The notes under the pieces: model-generated
Seen by the model: only the letters and a program-made list of their open reading frames with translations
Told to the model about the DNA's origin: nothing
Database searches by the model: none
Shown: positions 58,127 through 64,000 of the stretch, one piece after another
Layout: the number at the start of each line of letters is the position of its first letter
Position numbering within the stretch: position 1 is the first letter of the stretch
Made by a program: the position numbers and the translations under genes
Origin: Mycobacterium heckeshornense
GTDB lineage: Bacteria; Actinomycetota; Actinomycetes; Mycobacteriales; Mycobacteriaceae
Length of the DNA: 64,000 nt
Direction: 5' to 3'
NCBI RefSeq assembly: GCF_016592155.1
Contig: NZ_AP024237.1
Location: 3,162,001 to 3,226,000 of the forward strand

Positions 58127-58694
58127 GCATGCGCGCCATGGCTTTGGCACGCTGCGCCGCCTCGACGTCGCCTTCGGCCGCTGCGACGATCGAGCCCTTC
58201 ATCAAGATATGCCAGGACCGAGCGAAGTCCTCGACGTCGCACAACCCGGCCGCGCGGGCGCGTCGACGCACAATGTCGCGAATGTTGTCCAAATAGGCGA
58301 GGCTGGCCTGTCCAACCGGATGCTGGGCACCCAACTCGAGCAACACGTTGACAAACGAACAGCCCTCGAAGCCGTCGGGGTTGGCAAACCAGTCGCGGAA
58401 TACGTCGAAGATCGCCAGCAGTTGTTCTTCGGGGGTATTGCCGCGCAACCGCGACTGCTTCTCAACCAAACCGAAAGTCCACAATTGTTGCCGACGTTCG
58501 AGCACGGCTAGCACCAGATCGTTCTTGCTCGGGAAATGCCGGTACAGCGTTGCTTTCGCCACCCCGGCCCGCTCGACCACCTCGTCGGTTCCCACCGCGC
58601 GGATGCCCCGCCGCGTGAACAGGTCGTACGCCGTACTCAAGATGCGTTCGCGAGCCGACGTCGTCGCAGTCGACGCGACCCCGGCGCTCGTCAT
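58089..58694 (-). CDS. TetR-family transcriptional regulator
   Basis: 201 residues. The N-terminal HTH is ILSTAYDLFTRRGIRAVGTD and RAGVAKATLYRHFPSKNDLV; the C-terminal domain is a helical ligand pocket with FRDWFANPDGFEGCSFVNVL. Downstream overlap with dedA is convergent, so dedA is probably not its target. A perfect AGACAG-N6-CTGTCT repeat 34 bp upstream of the start suggests autoregulation and control of the divergent STAS gene. Confidence 0.92.
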   Translation of the reverse strand: MTSAGVASTATTSARERILSTAYDLFTRRGIRAVGTDEVVERAGVAKATLYRHFPSKNDLVLAVLERRQQLWTFGLVEKQSRLRGNTPEEQLLAIFDVFRDWFANPDGFEGCSFVNVLLELGAQHPVGQASLAYLDNIRDIVRRRARAAGLCDVEDFARSWHILMKGSIVAAAEGDVEAAQRAKAMARMLIERHRVSASCP

Positions 58695-58727
58695 GGCTGC
58701 CTTACCATACTCTTACCGGCGTGCTAT

Positions 58728-58745
58728 AGACAGACCGACCTGTCT
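58728..58745. promoter_or_regulatory. candidate TetR operator
   Basis: AGACAGACCGACCTGTCT is an inverted repeat with 6-bp arms and a 6-bp centre. It lies between the TetR start (58694) and the divergent STAS gene (58848). A further GTCTGTCTTAAGAC-like sequence follows near 58780. Typical TetR sites have this architecture. Confidence 0.55.
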
Positions 58746-58847
58746 CGTTATAGAATAGAAATCTACAAAGTTCACGGTCTGTCTTAAGACGTGTAGGACG
58801 GACATCCTTCGCCGGTGCGTCAAGCGCCAGACGAGCAGGAGTCCACG

Positions 58848-59294
58848 ATGAATCTCTCCACCGCAGAACCTTTGCCAAGCAGTCTGCACCATTTGACGCT
58901 GAGCACGCGTCTGGTCGCGGAGCTGGGCGATATGCACAGCACGCTCAGGGCCACCACTCAACGCAGCGGCTCAGCGGTGGTGATCTACGCCGGCGGCGAA
59001 ATCGACGCCTGCAACGAGAGCACCTGGCGGCGACTCCTGGGTGAGGCGGCTGCCGCCGTCAGCCCGCCGGGGCCGCTCGTCATCGACACCAACGGCCTAG
59101 ATTTCATGGGCTGCTGCGCCTTCGCCGTGCTCGCCGACGAGGCAAAACAATGCCACGGTCGCGGTATCGAGCTGCGCTTGGTGACCCTGCAGCCGGTCGT
59201 CGCACGCACCGTCGCGGCGTGCGGGTTGACCGGTCTGCTGCCCATCGATCAAAGCGTGGACGCCGCGTTATCGGCGGTCGCGATTCCCGATTAG
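58848..59294 (+). CDS. STAS-domain anti-anti-sigma factor-like protein with Cys-Cys at the phosphosite
   Basis: 148 residues; the ATG at 58848 follows AGGAG. The STAS domain spans about 50-145: VVIYAGGEIDACNESTWRR, LVIDTNGLDFMGCCAFAVLA and RGIELRLVTLQPVVARTVAA. In classical antagonists the helix begins DxS(S/T)G with a phosphorylated serine; here the position reads MGCCAF, so phosphorylation is unlikely and a thiol switch is possible, as proposed for some mycobacterial Rsf proteins. The partner anti-sigma factor is not in the window. Confidence 0.87.
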   Translation: MNLSTAEPLPSSLHHLTLSTRLVAELGDMHSTLRATTQRSGSAVVIYAGGEIDACNESTWRRLLGEAAAAVSPPGPLVIDTNGLDFMGCCAFAVLADEAKQCHGRGIELRLVTLQPVVARTVAACGLTGLLPIDQSVDAALSAVAIPD

Positions 59295-59938
59295 CGTCGC
59301 GACGACGCGCCGCAGATACGTTGGGCCACAATGTCTTTACCGGACCCACTCAGCTGGTTGAGTGCATCCGGGCGTGCGGCCATGGCCATCAATAGCGCTT
59401 CTGCGGGCCCGGTGACTTCGCGTCCGCTGCCGACACTCCAGTCCAGATCGGTTGCGACGAGCCGCACACCGCGGCTGCGGCGGGCACCGCGCACGGCGGG
59501 AGCCGTCAACGCGTAATTCAGCACGGTGCGCATGCGCTCCGGCGGAATAGCACGCGGGATACCCAGCGGTCGCCGGATGTCTTGTTGATGGACCATTCCG
59601 TCAACCAGTGCGACCATGCCGCCGAAACCCGATGCCAGACCCCGCGGCGGAATACACGCGCGCATCAGCTCCACCAGCTGCTCGGGTGAACGGGTAGCGT
59701 ACTGGGCAACACCGATGGCGTTGATACGACTCGGCCAAAATCCGCCTTTGACGAACCGCCACCCCAACTGCCAGCGGCTGAGCTCGTCGTAACTAAGCAC
59801 ATGGGCGACAACGTCTTTGACACGCCAACGCTCACACAGGCTGGGCTGCTCCCACTGCTGTGGTGATAGTCCGGCAAGCAGATCGGCGAAATCTCGGCGC
59901 TCCTCGCAAGCCATCTGCAGGGTAGTCGAATTCTGCAC
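59291..59938 (-). CDS. mycothiol-dependent maleylpyruvate isomerase-like (MDMPI/DinB) protein
   Basis: 215 residues; GTG at 59938 or ATG 8 codons later. The helical-bundle N-terminal domain has LLAGLSPQQWEQPSLCERWRVKDVVAHVLSY (His of the metal site) and VALVDGMVHQQDIRRPLG (His and Gln/Asp), the MDMPI pattern. Such enzymes use mycothiol as a cofactor in isomerisation or detoxification. Its stop overlaps the STAS gene end by 4 bases (convergent). Substrate unknown; a link to aromatic breakdown is only suggested by the region. Confidence 0.85.
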   Translation of the reverse strand: MQNSTTLQMACEERRDFADLLAGLSPQQWEQPSLCERWRVKDVVAHVLSYDELSRWQLGWRFVKGGFWPSRINAIGVAQYATRSPEQLVELMRACIPPRGLASGFGGMVALVDGMVHQQDIRRPLGIPRAIPPERMRTVLNYALTAPAVRGARRSRGVRLVATDLDWSVGSGREVTGPAEALLMAMAARPDALNQLSGSGKDIVAQRICGASSRR

Positions 59939-59950
59939 TGCTACAAGTCC

Positions 59951-60439
59951 TTAACGTTGTGCGGTTTCGGCGCTCGCGAGCTCGACGAAACGGGCCAACG
60001 TACCGGTCCAACCGCTGGGATCGTCGAAGATTGCGCGCATCTGTTCGGCCTTGTCTGCGTACCGCTCTAGTTTCCGGTGGCGAAGCTCCAACCGGGTACG
60101 ACCCGCGCCCTCGTCGGTAAACGTCACCTCGACCTCGGTCTCAAAGTTCGGATCGAACTTCCAGTCGGCATCGATTTGCCACAGCAGCAAGACTTTTCGT
60201 GGCGGATCCCAGGTTGCCACCCGACCCCACGGGCATTCGCTGCCATCCACGCCGCGTTCGAACCAACGTCCGCCCGTGTGGGGTTCGACCACCACTTCGG
60301 CCATCTCCGAGCTGCCAATCGAATGTTCCTTGGGCCAAAAGTCGGTCATCCGTGACGTAAATAACTCGAATGTTCGCGCCGGCGGCAGAGGCACACTCAC
60401 CGATCGAACCACTTCGACGGCGGATTCAATACTCATCAC
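59951..60439 (-). CDS. SRPBCC (AHSA1-type) domain protein
   Basis: 162 residues. The START-like fold of AHSA1/YndB type is shown by VVRSVSVPLPPARTFELFTS at the N-terminus, EPHTGGRWFERGVDGSECPWGRV, and the C-terminal helix WTGTLARFVELA. It follows an ArsR regulator by 6 bp, a very common ArsR-SRPBCC pairing of unknown detailed function. The upstream ArsR dyad controls both. Starts at 60439 or at the adjacent ATG. Confidence 0.9.
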   Translation of the reverse strand: MMSIESAVEVVRSVSVPLPPARTFELFTSRMTDFWPKEHSIGSSEMAEVVVEPHTGGRWFERGVDGSECPWGRVATWDPPRKVLLLWQIDADWKFDPNFETEVEVTFTDEGAGRTRLELRHRKLERYADKAEQMRAIFDDPSGWTGTLARFVELASAETAQR

Positions 60440-60445
60440 TGCTCC

Positions 60446-60817
60446 TCACTTCTTTCCGGTTCGACCTTTGTCAGCTTTCCTGGCGGACGACGACTTTCGG
60501 TGATCGGCCTCCGCTTCGGCGGCGGCCAGGATGGCAAAGTTGTCCAACGCGGTTTCCCAGAACCGGTCGAGGTAGTCGCGCACCGCCTGCAGCCCCGAGT
60601 GGTTGATGCGGTACAGCCTTCGGGTGCCGGCGACCGACTCGATGACGAGATCGGCGTTCTTGAGTACCCGCAAGTGCTGTGAAACCGCGGGCCGAGACAC
60701 CGGCAGCTGGTCGGCCAGCACTCCCACCGCGATCGGGCCGCCCGTCAGCTTCTCCAGGATGGCGCGACGGGTCGGATCCCCGAGAGCATCCAGCTTAGCG
60801 TCTACCGAAGCAGTCAC
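60446..60817 (-). CDS. ArsR-family transcriptional repressor
   Basis: 123 residues from a GTG at 60817; a longer frame begins with TTGACA, which looks like the -35 box instead. The winged helix is LDALGDPTRRAILEKLTGGP and the recognition helix is in LPVSRPAVSQHLRVLKN, with a wing in GTRRLYRINH. No metal-binding ELCVCDL motif is present, so the inducer is not a typical arsenic-type metal. The C-terminal tail is lysine-rich. It is co-transcribed with the SRPBCC gene. Closely packed with its operator upstream. Confidence 0.9.
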   Translation of the reverse strand: MTASVDAKLDALGDPTRRAILEKLTGGPIAVGVLADQLPVSRPAVSQHLRVLKNADLVIESVAGTRRLYRINHSGLQAVRDYLDRFWETALDNFAILAAAEAEADHRKSSSARKADKGRTGKK

Positions 60818-60820
60818 AGT

Positions 60821-60872
60821 GGTAAGTATTCGCGAACCGTAAGTCACTGTCAACGGTTCGCTGCTACTTACC
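60821..60872. promoter_or_regulatory. 52-bp dyad operator/promoter of the ArsR-SRPBCC unit
   Basis: Arms GGTAAGTA (60821-60828) and GCGAACCGT (60832-60840) are mirrored exactly by ACGGTTCGC (60853-60861) and TACTTACC (60865-60872), with 12 bp in the centre. On the minus strand TTGACA (60853-60848) and AATACT, 17 bp apart, look like the -35 and -10 boxes within the dyad, ending 3 bp upstream of the GTG. Repression by occlusion is the obvious model. Confidence 0.7.
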
Positions 60873-60933
60873 TATTTGATTCGGCGCCGTGGTGCGATGT
60901 TTACCAATCCGGCGTCGGGGTAGAGCCAAGACC

Positions 60934-61983
60934 GTGGCAATCAACTCAACTCGGCGGGTGGTCGTGGTCACCGGGGCCAGCGCCGGGATCGGTCGCGCGA
61001 CGGCGCGGCTGCTGGGCCAGCGCAGGGCATGTGTCGGCCTGCTGGCGCGCGGCGAAACCGGCCTTCGGGCAGCCGCCGCAGAGATCGAGGCGGCCGGCGG
61101 TGAGGCGCTGGCGATCCCGACCGACGTCTCCGAGTACGGTGCCGTCGACCAGGCCGCCGGCCGTGTCGAGGAACGGTTCGGCCCGATCGACGCCTGGATC
61201 AACGTCGCTTTTACCTCCGTGTTCGCCCCGTTCACCGAGATCGACCCGGACGAGTTTCGCAGGGTGACCGAGGTGACCTACCTCGGTTATGTCTACGGCA
61301 CCATGGCCGCGTTGAAGCGCATGCGCCCACGCGATTCCGGCGTGATCGTCCAAGTGGGCTCTGCCCTTGGTGCCCGCTCGATTCCATTGCAATCGGCATA
61401 CTGCGGCGCCAAGCACGCGGTCAACGGATTCACCGAGTCGCTGCGCACCGAACTCATGCACGAGGGCAGCAACATCAGGGTGACCGTGGTCCAGATGCCG
61501 GCGGTCAATACCCCGCAGTTCTCCTGGGTGCTGTCGCGTCTGAGCAAGCATCCGCAGCCGGTGCCGCCGATCTACCAGCCCGAAGTGGCGGCCCGCGGCG
61601 TCATCCACGCGCTCGACCATCCGCACCGCAAACAGTATTGGCTGGGCGCCAGCACCGTCGCCACCATCTCGGGTCAGCGGCTCGCGCCGGCGCTGCTCGA
61701 CCGCTATCTCGCCCGCACCGGCTACAGCTCCCAGCAGACCGATCAGCCGATCAGCTCGGGCCGGCCGGCCAATCTCTGGGCGCCGCTTGACGGTGCGGGC
61801 GGCCGCGATTTCGGGGCGCGCGGCGTGTTCGACGATCGCTCGCGCGCGCACAGCCCGCAGTTCTGGGCGACCCGGCATCGTCGGTCGCTGGCGGGCGCCA
61901 CGCTGATGGCCGGTGCGCTGGCCGTCTCCGACTGGGGACGGCGCCGTGTTCAGCGCCGACGCGTGGGCGGGTCGCCGCCCTGA
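60934..61983 (+). CDS. SDR-family oxidoreductase
   Basis: 349 residues using the GTG at 60934 (a GTG at 60889 would add 15). The classical SDR motifs are VVVTGASAGIGRAT, the N-x-A variant INVAFTS, Ser in VQVGSALGA and YCGAKHA (Tyr-x3-Lys). The ~100-residue C-terminal extension after the fold ends in a hydrophobic segment and an arginine-rich tail (DWGRRRVQRRRVGG), which may tether it to membrane. Substrate unknown; similar mycobacterial SDRs act on lipids or ketones. Confidence 0.9.
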   Translation: MAINSTRRVVVVTGASAGIGRATARLLGQRRACVGLLARGETGLRAAAAEIEAAGGEALAIPTDVSEYGAVDQAAGRVEERFGPIDAWINVAFTSVFAPFTEIDPDEFRRVTEVTYLGYVYGTMAALKRMRPRDSGVIVQVGSALGARSIPLQSAYCGAKHAVNGFTESLRTELMHEGSNIRVTVVQMPAVNTPQFSWVLSRLSKHPQPVPPIYQPEVAARGVIHALDHPHRKQYWLGASTVATISGQRLAPALLDRYLARTGYSSQQTDQPISSGRPANLWAPLDGAGGRDFGARGVFDDRSRAHSPQFWATRHRRSLAGATLMAGALAVSDWGRRRVQRRRVGGSPP

Positions 61984-62080
61984 TCCGGGCGTTGTCCATA
62001 GCTATGCACAGTTGGGATTCCATCACCAGGTGGCGCTTTCGGGTCGGCTCGGCGTCGGTGGCCACACGTAGCATTCGTAC

Positions 62081-63445
62081 ATGCGTTCGACCAGCCGTGA
62101 GGAGATCGTCGAGGTCTTCGATGCACTGCATGATGCGGTGTCGCGGCTCGGTGAGCTGACCTTTGAGGTGCTGACGACGCCGGAGCGGATGGCACTTCTG
62201 GAGCGGCTCGAAAACGAGGCGCGCCGGTTGCCGGTGGCAGGACATGCCCTGATCAACGGCGTGCGCCAGCGGGCCACACCGACCGAGCTGGGCGGCAAGT
62301 TGTCGCATGCCTTGGCCGATCGGCTGCGCGTCAGCCGTCCGGAGGCCGCGCGGCGCATCCACGAGGCCGAGGATCTCGGCGACCGGCAGGCCTTGACCGG
62401 CGAGCCGTTGCCGCCGCGATTGGCTGCCACCGCCGCCGCGCAGCGCGCCGGAGACATCGGCGCCGGCCACGTCGCGGTGATCCGCAGGTTCTTCGAGCAG
62501 TTGCCGTGTTGGATCGACGCGGCCACCCGCGAGCGCGCGGAAGCCAAGCTGGCAGGGTTGGCCACCCAGTTTCGACCTGATCAGCTGGCCAAGCTGGCCG
62601 ACAAGCTCGCTGACTGCCTCAACCCGGACGGCGACTTCACCGACGAGGATCGCGCCCGTCGACGCGGGCTGAGCCTGGGCAGACAAGACATCGACGGGAT
62701 GAGTCCCATCCGCGGCTGGCTCACCCCGGCCATGCGCGCCACCGTGGAGGCGGTGTTAGCCAAACTCGCCGCGCCCGGTATGGCCAACCCGTACGACGAC
62801 AGACCGGTCATCGACGGCACTCCCAGCGAAGAAGCCATCAAGCGCGACACTCGCTCAGCCGCTCAGCGCAATCACGATGGCTTGCTGGCCGGGCTGCGGG
62901 CGCTGCTAGCCAGCGGGGAACTCGGCCAGCACAACGGACTTCCGGCCAGCATCATCGTCACCACTACCTTGGCAGAGTTGGAGGCCGGCGCCGGGCGTGG
63001 GCTCACCGGTGGCGGATCGTTGCTGCCGATGAGCGACGTGATCCGCATGGCCGGTCATGCCCATCACTATTTGGCCATTTTTCATAAGGGACGCGCCTTG
63101 GCGCTGTACCACACCAAACGTCTGGCTTCACCGGCGCAGCGAATCGTGTTGTACGCGAAGGACCGTGGCTGCACGGCGCCCGGCTGCGACGTGCCCGCGT
63201 ACTTCACCGAGGTCCATCATGTCACCGACTACGCCAAATGCCGTACCACCGACGTCAACGACCTCACCCTCGCCTGCGGAACCAATCACCGAACCGTCCA
63301 ACCCGGCGGCTGGCAAACCCGCAAGCGCAAAGATGGTCTCACCGAATGGATCCCGCCACCGCATCTGGACCGCGGACAGCCGCGCATCAACACTTTCCAC
63401 CACCCGGAAAAGCTGCTCCGCGATGAGGAAGACGACGATCCGTGA
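62081..63445 (+). CDS. DUF222 and HNH nuclease domain protein (13E12-type)
   Basis: 454 residues. DUF222 fills about 1-320 ([45 protein letters not shown]). The C-terminal HNH domain has [18 protein letters not shown] followed by [14 protein letters not shown], giving C-x4-C, HH and N/H residues of the metal site. This family is abundant in mycobacteria, often as the 13E12 repeat, and may act in mobile elements; no terminal repeats are seen beside it here. Intact reading frame. Confidence 0.93.
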   Translation: MRSTSREEIVEVFDALHDAVSRLGELTFEVLTTPERMALLERLENEARRLPVAGHALINGVRQRATPTELGGKLSHALADRLRVSRPEAARRIHEAEDLGDRQALTGEPLPPRLAATAAAQRAGDIGAGHVAVIRRFFEQLPCWIDAATRERAEAKLAGLATQFRPDQLAKLADKLADCLNPDGDFTDEDRARRRGLSLGRQDIDGMSPIRGWLTPAMRATVEAVLAKLAAPGMANPYDDRPVIDGTPSEEAIKRDTRSAAQRNHDGLLAGLRALLASGELGQHNGLPASIIVTTTLAELEAGAGRGLTGGGSLLPMSDVIRMAGHAHHYLAIFHKGRALALYHTKRLASPAQRIVLYAKDRGCTAPGCDVPAYFTEVHHVTDYAKCRTTDVNDLTLACGTNHRTVQPGGWQTRKRKDGLTEWIPPPHLDRGQPRINTFHHPEKLLRDEEDDDP

Positions 63446-63615
63446 GAACGCGCCGCTGGGCCCAACATCGACGCGTGGCGTAGTGGACCATCGGCGCGCC
63501 ACCACCCGCCGCTTCCGGGGACACGTTTGCGGCGCTGGGCATGCCAAGGCAGGGTGACCGCGCCGATGGTCACCATCACGGTGTACCCGCAGGGATGCGG
63601 ATCAAACGGGGCGCG

Positions 63616-64000
63616 TCACCGTCGTTGACGTCGGCGGCCGGCCAAACTGGCCCGGGCGCTGCGCAGGTCGCCGACGAATAGTTGGTACATCTCGTGGCGG
63701 CGCTCGGTGCGCTCGCGCACCACCGCTGACGGGTGAAAGGTGGCCACTACCCGCGGCTCCGGTTCGACGCGGATCTCCGCCTCGCGGGGCAGCCGCATCA
63801 GCTCGCCGCGGTGCGCCGAGATTCGAAAGGCCGCGCCCAAAAGCGATTGTGCCGCGGTCGCGCCGAGGCACACGATCACCTGCGGTCGCACCGCCTCGAT
63901 TTCGGCGACGAGCCACGGGCGGCAGGCCACCACTTCGGTCCGGCTGGGCTTTTGATGTATGCGTCGCTTTGCGTTCTTGCGGGTGAACTTGAAGTGCTTG
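63616..64000 (-). CDS. udgX: UdgX-type uracil-DNA glycosylase, C-terminal part (cut by window end)
   Basis: The last 128 residues are present, the gene continuing past the right edge. KHFKFTRKNAKRRIHQKPS contains the KRRIH loop specific to UdgX, whose histidine forms a covalent bond with the abasic sugar after uracil removal. EVVACRPWLVAEIEAVRPQVIVCLGATAA and VATFHPSAVVR are the family-4-like core and the HPS motif. Iron-sulphur cysteines are partly beyond the window. It acts in DNA repair. Confidence 0.85.
   Translation of the reverse strand, partial: KHFKFTRKNAKRRIHQKPSRTEVVACRPWLVAEIEAVRPQVIVCLGATAAQSLLGAAFRISAHRGELMRLPREAEIRVEPEPRVVATFHPSAVVRERTERRHEMYQLFVGDLRSARASLAGRRRQRR

Overview
The window is high-GC actinobacterial DNA. 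It carries a PPE/PE pair, the ThrS-HIT-PgsA-PatA-PimA mannoside operon, RuvCAB, PdxS/PdxT, a carboxylic acid reductase, several DosR-regulon homologues and a 13E12-type HNH gene. Together these point to a Mycobacterium, probably a non-tuberculous species. Gene order from about 1 to 28 kb largely follows the M. tuberculosis gabT-fadD9-ruvBAC-pdxTS-pimA-thrS-Rv2616..Rv2622 region as I recall it, with local insertions and losses.

1-12 kb is housekeeping: the end of a GABA-type aminotransferase, a MarR regulator divergent from an alpha/beta-hydrolase whose nucleophile and histidine are both replaced, carboxylic acid reductase, then leftward ruvC-ruvA-ruvB, yebC, and pdxS with tesB-pdxT. 12-15 kb holds a PPE protein and a PE protein with a PE-PPE hydrolase domain. 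14.7-21 kb is the leftward thrS-HIT-pgsA-patA-pimA-Nudix operon for phosphatidylinositol mannoside synthesis.

21-31.8 kb mixes small redox genes (thioesterase, aldo-keto reductase, DUF1990, DoxX, cupin, FdxA ferredoxin, DUF2249-cupin, methyltransferase, group III truncated globin, a cytochrome oxidase subunit I, a YedY-like molybdoenzyme). Three winged-helix regulators with a shared C-terminal C-x13-C motif are interspersed, and two of them sit beside clear inverted-repeat operators.

31.8-47.4 kb is a hypoxia/nitric-oxide (DosR-type) island that is partly decaying. An IS1182-family element (CTAG target duplication) sits at its left edge. Intact genes are an Rv3131-type nitroreductase, tgs1, acg, two universal stress proteins, devS and devR. 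Broken genes are a truncated, frameshifted devS, a slipin with an in-frame stop, a norB fragment, a collapsed devR remnant, a USP pseudogene upstream of intact devR, and a nitroreductase remnant. The pattern suggests two ancestral USP-devR-devS modules that have lost complementary parts. Candidate DosR boxes lie in the intergenic regions.

47.4-56.7 kb is an aromatic catabolic region: pcaH-pcaG-pcaB with an internally deleted pcaD, a hemerythrin and a Rieske/DUF2231 membrane protein, then a rightward ring-hydroxylating dioxygenase (large and small subunits), a 74-residue unknown, a dihydrodiol dehydrogenase, a class II aldolase-type decarboxylase and a convergent IclR regulator. The set fits phthalate to protocatechuate to ring cleavage, but the dioxygenase ferredoxin and reductase are not in the window. 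56.7-64 kb holds a lipoprotein, DedA, TetR, a STAS protein, a mycothiol-dependent isomerase-like protein, an ArsR-SRPBCC pair with a 52-bp dyad operator, an SDR, a DUF222/HNH protein and the C-terminal part of a UdgX-type uracil-DNA glycosylase. I saw no rRNA, tRNA or CRISPR array.
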